Assembly: GCA_910589135.1 (NCBI GenBank)
Contig: CAJUSL010000012.1
Location: 24,245 to 34,679, forward strand
Direction of reading: 5' to 3'
DNA length: 10,435 nt
Source: an uncultured Eggerthellaceae bacterium
GTDB taxonomy: Bacteria; Actinomycetota; Coriobacteriia; Coriobacteriales; Eggerthellaceae
Translations under genes and position numbers: made by a program
In this document: piece by piece, positions 1 through 6,642 of the stretch
Layout of the letters: every line of letters begins with the position of its first letter
Position numbering within the stretch: the stretch's first letter is position 1
Notes under the pieces: model-generated
What the model saw: the letters and a program-made list of their open reading frames with translations, nothing else
What the model was told of the DNA's origin: nothing
Databases searched by the model: none

Positions 1-252
1 CATCGAGTGCTTCTCGATGTCGCAGTTGGTGGCAAGGCCGGCCAGCACGATGGACTCGATGGCGGCCTTGTTGGGCACCGGCAGCGCGCCCGGCAGGCCC
101 AGGCACACCGGGCAGGTGTGCGTGTTGGCCTCGGCGCCGAACTCGAGCTTGCAGCCGCAGAACATCTTCGTGTTCAGCGTGGTCAGCTCGGCATGCACCT
201 CGAGCCCGATCACCGGCTCCCAGTCGCGGAGCACGTCCTCAAGCTTCCTCAT
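1..252 (-). CDS. gatB: GatB, Asp/Glu-tRNA amidotransferase subunit B (N-terminal part only)
   Basis: The 84 codons present are the N-terminus of GatB; the rest lies beyond the left edge. GatB binds and phosphorylates the mischarged Glu-tRNA(Gln) or Asp-tRNA(Asn), and the activated side chain then takes ammonia delivered from GatA. The recognisable stretch is VIGLEVHAEL (residues 14-23), a metal-binding-like cysteine cluster (C32, C34, C47, C50), and the family block CPVCLGLPGALP (47-58). The start ATG (252-250) overlaps the gatA stop as ATGA, which indicates translational coupling within a gatCAB operon. Family identity is seen directly from these motifs. Nothing can be said about the cradle or tail domains. 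Confidence 0.95.
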   Translation of the reverse strand, partial: MRKLEDVLRDWEPVIGLEVHAELTTLNTKMFCGCKLEFGAEANTHTCPVCLGLPGALPVPNKAAIESIVLAGLATNCDIEKHSM

Positions 253-1751
253 GCGACATCACCGCCTTTCGGGGCGAAATCGGGCGCCACGGGCGCGCAT
301 CCGTACTCCTGCTCGAGCGCGGCGGCCGCGCGGAACATGCTCTCGTCCTTGAAGGCCGGCGAAATCAGCTGCACGCCGACGGGCAGGTGAGTGTCGGCGC
401 CGAGGCCCACCGGCATGGACATGCCGCCGTTGCCGGCGATGTTGATGGATATGGTGAACATGTCGGAGAGGTACATCTCGGTGGGGTCGGTCATCTCGCC
501 GAACCTGAACGCCGTGCGCGGCGCCACGGGCGCGAGGATGCAGTCGACCTTCTGGAAGGCGTCGTTGTAGTCCTTCGTGATGAGCGTGCGGATCTGCTGC
601 GCCGGGTAGTAGTACTGCTCGTACACGCCGGCGGAAAGAAGGTAGCTGCCCAGCATGATGCGGCGCCTCGCCTCGTCGCCGAAGCCCTTCGCGCGGCTCG
701 CCTCGTACTGCGAGCCCAGATCGGAATGGCCCGGGTCGCAGTAGCCGTAGCGCACCGAGTCGAAGCGGGCCAGGTTGGAGAACGCCTCGCACGGGCCCAG
801 CACGTAGTAGGCGCTCATGGCAGCGGCGGCGTTGGGAAGCTCGACCTCGACGAGCTCGGCGCCTTGGGCCTCGAGCTTGGCGGCGGCTTCCTCGACCTTG
901 GCCTTCACCTCGGATGCGAGGCCCTGGGCGCCCATGAACGCCGGCACCACGCCGACGCGCATGCCGCGCACGCCTGCGTCCAGGTTGGCGGCGAAATCGG
1001 TTTCCACGGCCTGGCTGGTGCAGTCGAGCACGTCGTGGCCGGATATGGCGTTCAACAGGCGCGCGGCGTCGGCCACCGAGCGGGCGAACGGGCCCACCTG
1101 GTCGAGCGAGCTGCCGAAGGCGACGATGCCGTAGCGCGACACCACGCCGTAGGTGGGCTTCACGCCCACCACGCCGCAGAAGGCCGCAGGCTGACGGATG
1201 GAGCCGCCGGTGTCCGACCCGAGGGACAGCGGCACGAGCCCGGCCGCGACCGCCGCGGCGCTTCCGCCGGACGAGCCGCCTGGCACGCGCGCGACGTCCC
1301 ACGGGTTGTACGTGGGGCCGAAAGCGCTCGTTTCGGTGGACGACCCGAACGCGAACTCGTCCATGTTCAGCTTGCCCAAAGGCACCATCCCCGCGTCAAG
1401 CGTGCGCTGCACCGGAGTGGACGTGTAGGGCGAGACGTAGCTCTGCAGCATGTTCGACGAGCAGGTGGTGTGCGTGCCCGTCATGTTCATGTTGTCCTTG
1501 TAGGCAACGGGGACGCCGGCCAAGGGCCCCATGGCGTCGAAGGCGCCGCCGGCGATGGCATCGTCGATGTGCGCCGCCTGGGCGCGGGCGGCTTCTTCCG
1601 TCACCTCGAGGAAGGCGTGCACCCGCCCGTCCTCGCGCTGGATACGGTCGAGCATCGACGCGGTCATCTCAGCGGCCGAGAACTCCCTGGCGGCGAGCCC
1701 GGCATGGATTTCGGCGGCGCTCATGGCGCCGAAGGGTTGGCTCGTCATCAT
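249..1751 (-). CDS. gatA: GatA, amidase subunit of Asp/Glu-tRNA amidotransferase
   Basis: A 500-residue amidase-signature protein, the normal length for GatA. It hydrolyses glutamine and channels the ammonia to GatB, so that Gln-tRNA(Gln) and/or Asn-tRNA(Asn) is made from mischarged precursors. The Ser-cisSer-Lys triad is visible: K85 in PVAYKDN, S160 in PGGSSGG, and the nucleophile S184 in SDTGGSIRQPA. The spacings of 75 and 24 residues match those of the structurally known Staphylococcus enzyme (K79, S154, S178). The start ATG overlaps the gatC stop by one base (TGATG), with GGAGG inside the gatC end as a probable ribosome site. A second in-frame ATG follows immediately, so the true start could be one codon later. 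Whether the enzyme serves Asn, Gln or both cannot be read from this window. Confidence 0.97.
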   Translation of the reverse strand: MMTSQPFGAMSAAEIHAGLAAREFSAAEMTASMLDRIQREDGRVHAFLEVTEEAARAQAAHIDDAIAGGAFDAMGPLAGVPVAYKDNMNMTGTHTTCSSNMLQSYVSPYTSTPVQRTLDAGMVPLGKLNMDEFAFGSSTETSAFGPTYNPWDVARVPGGSSGGSAAAVAAGLVPLSLGSDTGGSIRQPAAFCGVVGVKPTYGVVSRYGIVAFGSSLDQVGPFARSVADAARLLNAISGHDVLDCTSQAVETDFAANLDAGVRGMRVGVVPAFMGAQGLASEVKAKVEEAAAKLEAQGAELVEVELPNAAAAMSAYYVLGPCEAFSNLARFDSVRYGYCDPGHSDLGSQYEASRAKGFGDEARRRIMLGSYLLSAGVYEQYYYPAQQIRTLITKDYNDAFQKVDCILAPVAPRTAFRFGEMTDPTEMYLSDMFTISINIAGNGGMSMPVGLGADTHLPVGVQLISPAFKDESMFRAAAALEQEYGCAPVAPDFAPKGGDVA

Positions 1752-2077
1752 CAGCGGTCGCCTCCGTCCCCGAGGATGGACGGGATCAGGAAGCTGCCGT
1801 CCTGCTGCTTGGGCGCGTTTTCGAGCGCCACGCGCTGCGCGAACGAGACGCCTTCGGCGTCCTCGCGCATGATGTTGGCGAGCCCCCCGATGGGATGAAA
1901 CGTTGGCTCGACGCCGTCGAGGTCGTATTCCAGGATGGGCGCGAGGCTGTCGATGATGCTGTTGAGGTCGCGCGTCATGGGGCCGACCTCGTCGTCGCTC
2001 AGGCCGATGCGCGTGTATTCGGCAATGTCGCGCACGTCCTTGTCGGTGAGATGCTGTGTCATGTCATCCGCTTTCAA
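1751..2077 (-). CDS. gatC: GatC, small subunit of Asp/Glu-tRNA amidotransferase
   Basis: A protein of 103 to 108 residues that matches GatC, the small subunit that wraps around and stabilises the GatA-GatB pair. The typical pattern is present: an N-terminal helix with DVRDIAEYTRIGLSDDE, then a helix ending in DLNSIIDSLAPILEYD, the VEPTFHPIGG turn, and a C-terminal FLIPSILGD tail that normally binds GatA. Two starts are possible. A TTG at 2077-2075 has a good AGGAA site 7 nt upstream. An ATG at 2062-2060 fits the more usual GatC N-terminus (MTQHLTDKDV) but has only a weak site (GCGGAT) in front. The longer form is given here because its ribosome site is better. It is the first gene of gatCAB. 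Confidence 0.92.
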   Translation of the reverse strand: MKADDMTQHLTDKDVRDIAEYTRIGLSDDEVGPMTRDLNSIIDSLAPILEYDLDGVEPTFHPIGGLANIMREDAEGVSFAQRVALENAPKQQDGSFLIPSILGDGGDR

Positions 2078-2112
2078 CTGGTGTTTCCTGCGAACTCACA
2101 TGATAGCATTGC
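2078..2112 (-). promoter_or_regulatory. Candidate gatCAB promoter (extended -10) and ribosome site
   Basis: On the minus strand an extended -10 element TGCTATCAT (2108-2100) sits 22 nt before the TTG codon. It is followed by AGGAA, which is correctly placed for TTG at 2077. No good -35 hexamer is visible at the right distance, as is common for extended -10 promoters. The GIY-YIG stop lies 40-50 bp further upstream, so some read-through from ychF is also possible. This is inferred from motif and position only. Confidence 0.4.
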
Positions 2113-2152
2113 GCCCCCAAGGCGACAGTGCGACAGGAGACGTTCGCCGCCG

Positions 2153-2435
2153 TCACACTGCCGAACGAATGAGCTCTTCCTTCTCGGAGCGGGAAAGCGC
2201 CTTGATGGCAAGCTCGCGGCGCAGCGCCTCGCCTTTGTCGGCGCACTCCTCGCGATAGACGCACGCGACCGGCCGGCGGCTGCGCGTGTACTTGGCGCCC
2301 TTCCCGGCATTGTGCTGCTCGATGCGGCGGTCGACGTCCACGGCTATGCCCGTGTAGAGCGTGCCGTCGGCGCAGCGGACGATGTACACCCCGTAGGGCT
2401 TCTCGTCCTCCGCTCCGTCGTTGCCCGAAGGCTCG

Positions 2436-2443
<8 letters not shown>
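2153..2443 (-). CDS. GIY-YIG domain protein, YhbQ/UPF0213-like
   Basis: A 96-residue single-domain GIY-YIG nuclease-fold protein, the usual size for the UPF0213/YhbQ group. The N-terminal strand motif appears as GVYIVRC followed by LYTGI (the GIY...YIG pair, with T for I). Next come the Arg-bearing helix DVDRRIEQHN, the GKGAKYTRSRRP segment typical of this group, and the Glu-bearing helix ALRRELAIKALSRSEKEELI. The start is ATG 2443-2441. It overlaps the end of ychF by 8 nt (ATGTGTAG), so translation is probably coupled. A longer open frame upstream reads inside ychF in another frame and was not used. The biological role of the family is poorly defined; a DNA repair or nuclease role is family inference, and its pairing with ychF gives no firm clue. 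Confidence 0.9.
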
Positions 2444-3500
<1,057 letters not shown>

Positions 3501-3535
3501 CGCCCCTCCTTACGAATTGCTTTCCTGATGATACG
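3501..3535 (-). promoter_or_regulatory. Candidate ychF promoter -10 and strong ribosome site
   Basis: On the minus strand TATCAT (3533-3528) lies 27 nt before the ychF ATG and is followed by AAGGAGGGGCG directly before the start. The same TATCAT hexamer occurs before gatC. No convincing -35 element is seen 16-18 bp upstream (GAGACG at best), so the promoter call is weak, while the ribosome site is clear. Confidence 0.35.
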
Positions 3536-3573
3536 CCATGAGGGCGCAGGCGTCTCGCTTGGCTTCGGACTGC

Positions 3574-3606
3574 GAAATCCGTGGGGTCGATTGTCCCACG
3601 GATTTC
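3574..3606. repeat. Perfect 12-bp inverted repeat, 9-nt loop
   Basis: GAAATCCGTGGG (3574-3585) is repeated inverted as CCCACGGATTTC (3595-3606) around a 9-nt loop. It lies about 75 bp before ychF in the spacer behind the transporter gene. No run of T follows on either strand, so it is not a standard intrinsic terminator. It may be part of the larger structured element immediately to the right. Confidence 0.7.
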
Positions 3607-3653
3607 TTGCCCTGCAGAATCGCTCGACTGCCTACGCTCCCATGGCGATTACT

Positions 3654-3767
3654 CGCTGGCAGCGGATGCAGTGCCGCGCGCAGGTTGCGCAGCAAACGGA
3701 AACGTCCAGTGGACGTTTCCGCCGAGCGAGCCATTGCTTGAGCACGGCGCTGTATCCGCTGCCAGCG
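3654..3767 (+). repeat. 114-bp nested inverted-repeat element, candidate mobile intergenic repeat or structured RNA
   Basis: Outer arms of 23 bp (3654-3676 and 3745-3767, beginning CGCTGGCAGCGGAT and ending ATCCGCTGCCAGCG) agree at 21 of 23 positions. Both differences give G-U pairs in a plus-strand RNA but C-A mismatches in a minus-strand RNA. Inside are a perfect 11-bp hairpin with a 3-nt loop (CGGAAACGTCC at 3697-3707, GGACGTTTCCG at 3711-3721) and a small GCGCA-GGT-TGCGC hairpin (3678-3690). Both flanking genes are on the minus strand. It could be a MITE- or REP-like repeat, a small RNA, or a transcription-stopping structure behind the transporter; on the minus strand the inner hairpin is followed only by TTTGCTG. 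The sequence shows the structure; its function is unknown. Confidence 0.65.
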
Positions 3768-3785
3768 TCCAAGTCTGCTTTCCAG

Positions 3786-5168
3786 CTACATGCTGAAGAA
3801 GCCGAACTGGGCGGCGACGTAGGCCACCAGGATGATGACGATCAGCACGGGCGCGATGTACTTGATGATGGCGACCCACGCCTTCTCGGCGACGAACTTG
3901 CTGGAGCGCTTGATCTCGAGCTCGAGGTCGCGCGGCTTGACGACCCAGCCCACGAAAATGCACGTCATCAGCGCTGCGATGGGCATCATCACCGAGTTCG
4001 ACACGAAGTCGAACAGATCGAGGATGGAGCTACCCGCGCCCAGCGGCTCGAGGAACGAGAACCCGTTGTAGCCCAGGTTCACCACGGTGCCGACGGCGAA
4101 CAGGAACACCGTCACCGCGATGATGGCCTTCTTGCGCGACCAGCGGGCGCCGTCCATGATGATGGACACCATGGTCTCGGCAAGCGAGATGGCGCTGGTC
4201 AGCGCCGCGAAGAGCACCAGCACGAAGAACAGCAGCCCGATGATGGCGCCCATGCCGCCCATCTGGTCGAAGACGGTGGGCAGGATGACGAACATGAGCG
4301 ACGGGCCGGAATTCTCGGCGACGGCCTCGGCAGAGCCCAGCGCGACGAAGGCGCCCGGCACGATGGTGAGGCCCGCAAGCAGGCTGACGCCGATGTCGAA
4401 GCCCGCGATGCGGCCCGCCGAGGCGGTGAGCGACGTCTGCTTGTCCACGTAGCTTCCGTAGGTGATCATGATTCCCATGGCAAGCGACATGCTGAAGAAC
4501 ATCTGGCCCAGCGCCGCGATGAACGTCTCGGGAGCCAGCTTCGAGAAGTCGGGCACCAGGTAGTAGGCGGCGCCGTCAAGCGCGCCCGGCATGGTGAGCG
4601 TGAACACGGCGATGCCGACGGCGAGCAGGATCAGCAGCGGCATCATGACCAGGTTCGACTTCTCGATGCCCTTCTTCACGCCCAGGCCCACGACCAGCAT
4701 GACGGCGGCCATGAAGAGGTACATCCAGATGAAGCTTTCCACCGGCGAGGTGATGAAGCCGGTGAAGAAGTCGGCCGGGGCGCCCGCGATCTGGCTCGAC
4801 GCGCCCGCGATGTAGCTGGCCGCGTACTTCGCCACCCAGCCGCCGATCACGCAGTAGTAGCACGTGATGATGAACGGGATTGCCGAGGCGAATATGCCTA
4901 TGAAGGCGTACTTCTTGCCGAACGCCTTGAACGCGCCGATGGCAGACTGCCCGGTGTAGCGGCCGAGCGCGATCTCGAGCAGCAGCAGCGAGACGCCGAA
5001 CGTGAACACCAGCACGACGTACACGAGCAGAAACGTGCCGCCGCCGTACTTGGCTGCCAGGTAAGGGAAGCGCCACAGGTTGCCGAGGCCCACAGCGGAG
5101 GCTGCGGCGGCGAGGATGAAGGCCCACTTGCCGGACCAGGAGGCGCGGGCTGGTTTCGTGTCAGACAT
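3786..5168 (-). CDS. Sodium-dependent transporter, NSS (SNF) family, 11 helices
   Basis: A 460-residue inner-membrane protein of the neurotransmitter:sodium symporter family, which imports amino acids or related amines driven by sodium. The family signature is clear: TM1 with the unwound AVGLGN (25-30) and NLWRFPYLAAKYGGG (30-44). TM6 has the broken segment FFSMSLAMG (224-232). In TM8 the Na2-site residues A321, T324 and S325 in AALTSAISLAE match LeuT A351/T354/S355. About 11 hydrophobic helices can be counted, the last at about 431-455, which resembles the 11-helix bacterial members MhsT and Tyt1 rather than 12-helix LeuT. The substrate cannot be deduced. The start ATG has only a weak GGAA site. 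It lies 49 bp behind truA and may be co-transcribed with it. Confidence 0.93.
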   Translation of the reverse strand: MSDTKPARASWSGKWAFILAAAASAVGLGNLWRFPYLAAKYGGGTFLLVYVVLVFTFGVSLLLLEIALGRYTGQSAIGAFKAFGKKYAFIGIFASAIPFIITCYYCVIGGWVAKYAASYIAGASSQIAGAPADFFTGFITSPVESFIWMYLFMAAVMLVVGLGVKKGIEKSNLVMMPLLILLAVGIAVFTLTMPGALDGAAYYLVPDFSKLAPETFIAALGQMFFSMSLAMGIMITYGSYVDKQTSLTASAGRIAGFDIGVSLLAGLTIVPGAFVALGSAEAVAENSGPSLMFVILPTVFDQMGGMGAIIGLLFFVLVLFAALTSAISLAETMVSIIMDGARWSRKKAIIAVTVFLFAVGTVVNLGYNGFSFLEPLGAGSSILDLFDFVSNSVMMPIAALMTCIFVGWVVKPRDLELEIKRSSKFVAEKAWVAIIKYIAPVLIVIILVAYVAAQFGFFSM

Positions 5169-5217
5169 ATCGTTCCAATCGCTTACGGGACAAATCGATG
5201 GAACCGATTATAGCCGG

Positions 5218-5994
5218 TTATGCAAGCCCTTCCGGGTACTCGACCTCCCAAAGGACGAGTCCTCGGGCGGGCGCGTTCTCCCCGGCGGCCTTGCGGTCAC
5301 GCGCCACCAGCACGTCGGCCACCCAGGAAGGCTCGCGGTTGCCCACGCCCACGGCCACCAGCGTGCCCACGATGGCCCGCACCATGGAATGCAAAAAGGC
5401 GTTGCCCACCACCTCGACCACCAGCAGGTCCTCGCCGTTGGGGCTCTCCACGAAGAGGTTCACCTCGTCCACGCGGCGGAACGTGCGCTTTCCTTCGGCC
5501 GAGGCGGCCATGCAGAAGCTCTTGAAGTCGTGCTCGCCTATCAGGTGCGCCGCGGCCTCGCGCATGGCGCCAACGTCCAGCGGCTTGCCAACGTGCCAGC
5601 AGAAGTCGCGCATGAACAACGGCGGCGTGGGGCCGTTCGCGATGAAGTAGCGGTAGCGCCGGGCCGTGGCGTCGAAGCGCGCGGAGAACCCGGACGCGCG
5701 CCGGCGCAGGTCGATCACGGCTATATCGTCGTGCGTGAGCGCGTTCAGCGAGCGCAATAGCGACCGCTCGGAGCGCCCGCGCAGCTCGGCGTCGTCCACG
5801 TCGAAGCTGACGATTTGCCCGCGCGCGTGCACGCCCGAGTCGGTGCGGCCCGCGCAGGTGGTGGGAAGGGCGCGGCGGAACAGCAGCTCGAGCGCCTGCT
5901 CCAGCTCGCCCTGTACCGTCAGCTGGCCGGGCTGCTTCGCGAACCCGCTGAACGGCGCCCCGTTGTACGCGACGGTTATGGAATAGGTATACAT
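5218..5994 (-). CDS. truA: TruA, tRNA pseudouridine(38-40) synthase
   Basis: A 258-residue enzyme that makes pseudouridine at positions 38, 39 and 40 in the anticodon arm of many tRNAs. The N-terminus TVAYNGAPFSGFAKQPG is the usual TruA opening. The catalytic aspartate is D52 in AGRTDSGVHA. The ARRYRYFI block (111-118) carries the conserved active-site tyrosine, and the C-terminal HSMVRAIVGTLVAVG and LVLWEVEYP segments are family-typical. Length is normal. No Shine-Dalgarno sequence precedes the ATG (the preceding bases are TTGCCTCC); a possible -10 hexamer sits so close that the mRNA may be leaderless. The transporter gene follows after 49 bp on the same strand. Its more usual ribosomal-protein neighbours are absent here. 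Confidence 0.96.
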   Translation of the reverse strand: MYTYSITVAYNGAPFSGFAKQPGQLTVQGELEQALELLFRRALPTTCAGRTDSGVHARGQIVSFDVDDAELRGRSERSLLRSLNALTHDDIAVIDLRRRASGFSARFDATARRYRYFIANGPTPPLFMRDFCWHVGKPLDVGAMREAAAHLIGEHDFKSFCMAASAEGKRTFRRVDEVNLFVESPNGEDLLVVEVVGNAFLHSMVRAIVGTLVAVGVGNREPSWVADVLVARDRKAAGENAPARGLVLWEVEYPEGLA

Positions 5995-6007
5995 GGAGGC
6001 AATGTTA
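5995..6007 (-). promoter_or_regulatory. Possible -10 element placing the truA transcript start at its ATG
   Basis: On the minus strand TAACAT (6007-6002) ends 7 nt before the A of the truA ATG. That is the position expected of a -10 hexamer if transcription starts at the A itself. There is no ribosome site between them. No -35 element is obvious. The call rests on spacing and the lack of a Shine-Dalgarno sequence. Confidence 0.3.
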
Positions 6008-6052
6008 CACGAGATGCGTCGTGCCGGGGGACGTTCGCTTTCGACACAGACG

Positions 6053-6089
6053 GAAGCGCGCCATTAGAGCCCATCAAATGGCGCGCTTC
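6053..6089. repeat. Hairpin 1 of a twin palindrome (13-bp stem, 11-nt loop)
   Basis: GAAGCGCGCCATT (6053-6065) pairs with AATGGCGCGCTTC (6077-6089). The core from 6060 to 6082 is the same 23-bp motif as in the second hairpin at 6119-6141, with 3 differences (20 of 23 identical). No T run follows on either strand. It lies about 60 bp before truA and may act as a terminator for the lipoprotein unit, a paired operator, or a repeat. Confidence 0.65.
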
Positions 6090-6114
6090 GCACAATACAC
6101 CGCTAGACGTGGCG

Positions 6115-6145
6115 GTGTGCCATTAGAACGCATCTAATGGCACAC
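6115..6145. repeat. Hairpin 2 of a twin palindrome (13-bp stem, 5-nt loop)
   Basis: GTGTGCCATTAGA (6115-6127) pairs perfectly with TCTAATGGCACAC (6133-6145) around ACGCA. It begins 18 nt past the lipoprotein stop. An alternative 7-bp hairpin ACACCGC/GCGGTGT (6097-6103 with 6112-6118) shares its left arm, so the two structures exclude each other. No T run follows. The 23-bp core is shared with the hairpin at 6053-6089. Confidence 0.65.
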
Positions 6146-6162
6146 ACAAAGCGCGGCGTCTA

Positions 6163-6633
6163 CTACTCGGCCTCGATTCCGTATGAGACCACACTGGATG
6201 GTATAGGCTGATTGCCGCTAACATACGAGACGCGGACTCGTTCGCCTTCATGCACCTGGCTCAACATCTGAGCATCAACCCCGGAAGCAAGTTGAACGTG
6301 CACCTTCTCAGCATCTGCGGAATCTGCACCGATCACGGATACGTCCATGGAGCTTTCATCAACCCTAATCACCTCGGCAGAAAACCATACTATGTGGGGG
6401 TCTCCTCCAGAACATGACCTGTCCCGTTGGCTATCATCGCTGTTTTCGAACACATTTCCCTCCTGGAATGGAACATCCGAGTCGTCCGATGGCCCAACGT
6501 CGAATTCGGTGGCCGGCCCCGTATCGCCATCTTCGAAAAAGCCCCCACTTGCCTCTTCCGCCGCGCATCCGCCTAAAACACACATGCATGCGAAGAAAAA
6601 ACATATCGTTACTTTTTTCAAAGCCAGCAGCAT
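6163..6633 (-). CDS. Small lipoprotein with acidic linker, partner candidate of the upstream peptidase
   Basis: I do not recognise a named family. The 156-residue product starts with a lipoprotein signal: KK at 6-7, a hydrophobic core, and the lipobox LGGC with C23 as the lipid-modified residue. Residues 24-78 form a linker rich in Asp, Glu, Gly and Ser. From about 80 on, alternating strands (VWFSAEVIRVD, MDVSVIGAD, KVHVQL, ERVRVSYVSG) suggest a small beta-barrel, possibly OB-like; this is inference. The start is the ATG at 6633, preceded by AGGG 7 nt upstream that overlaps the stop of the peptidase gene (TAGGGAAG); a TTG one codon earlier is possible. Only 9 nt separate the two genes, so coupled translation is likely. 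GC content is lower than in the flanking housekeeping genes. Confidence 0.8.
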   Translation of the reverse strand: MLLALKKVTICFFFACMCVLGGCAAEEASGGFFEDGDTGPATEFDVGPSDDSDVPFQEGNVFENSDDSQRDRSCSGGDPHIVWFSAEVIRVDESSMDVSVIGADSADAEKVHVQLASGVDAQMLSQVHEGERVRVSYVSGNQPIPSSVVSYGIEAE

Positions 6634-6642
6634 CAAGCTTCC

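Noticed and set aside
387..1898. Long plus-strand open frame opposite gatA
   Set aside because: It mirrors the high-GC codon structure of gatA/gatC; the His/Arg/Gly-rich product has no family motifs, while the minus strand encodes clear GatA.
3510..3734. A 74-codon minus-strand open frame ending at the ychF ribosome site
   Set aside because: It has no ribosome site and runs through the nested inverted repeats (3574-3606, 3654-3767), and its translation shows no domain. Its TAA next to AAGGAGG is suggestive of coupling but not enough to call a gene.
3528..5213. Long plus-strand open frame opposite the transporter
   Set aside because: Its product is an antisense artefact rich in His, Asp and Glu, while the minus strand shows an intact NSS transporter.
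5168..5214. Imperfect inverted repeat ATCGTTCCAATCG / CGATGGAACCGAT between truA and the transporter
   Set aside because: The arms align only with insertions, and a short spacer of this composition can give such a match by chance.
6053..6145. tRNA gene or CRISPR repeats in the twin-hairpin spacer
   Set aside because: No cloverleaf or TTC arm can be built, and two palindromes with unequal flanks are not a repeat-spacer array.
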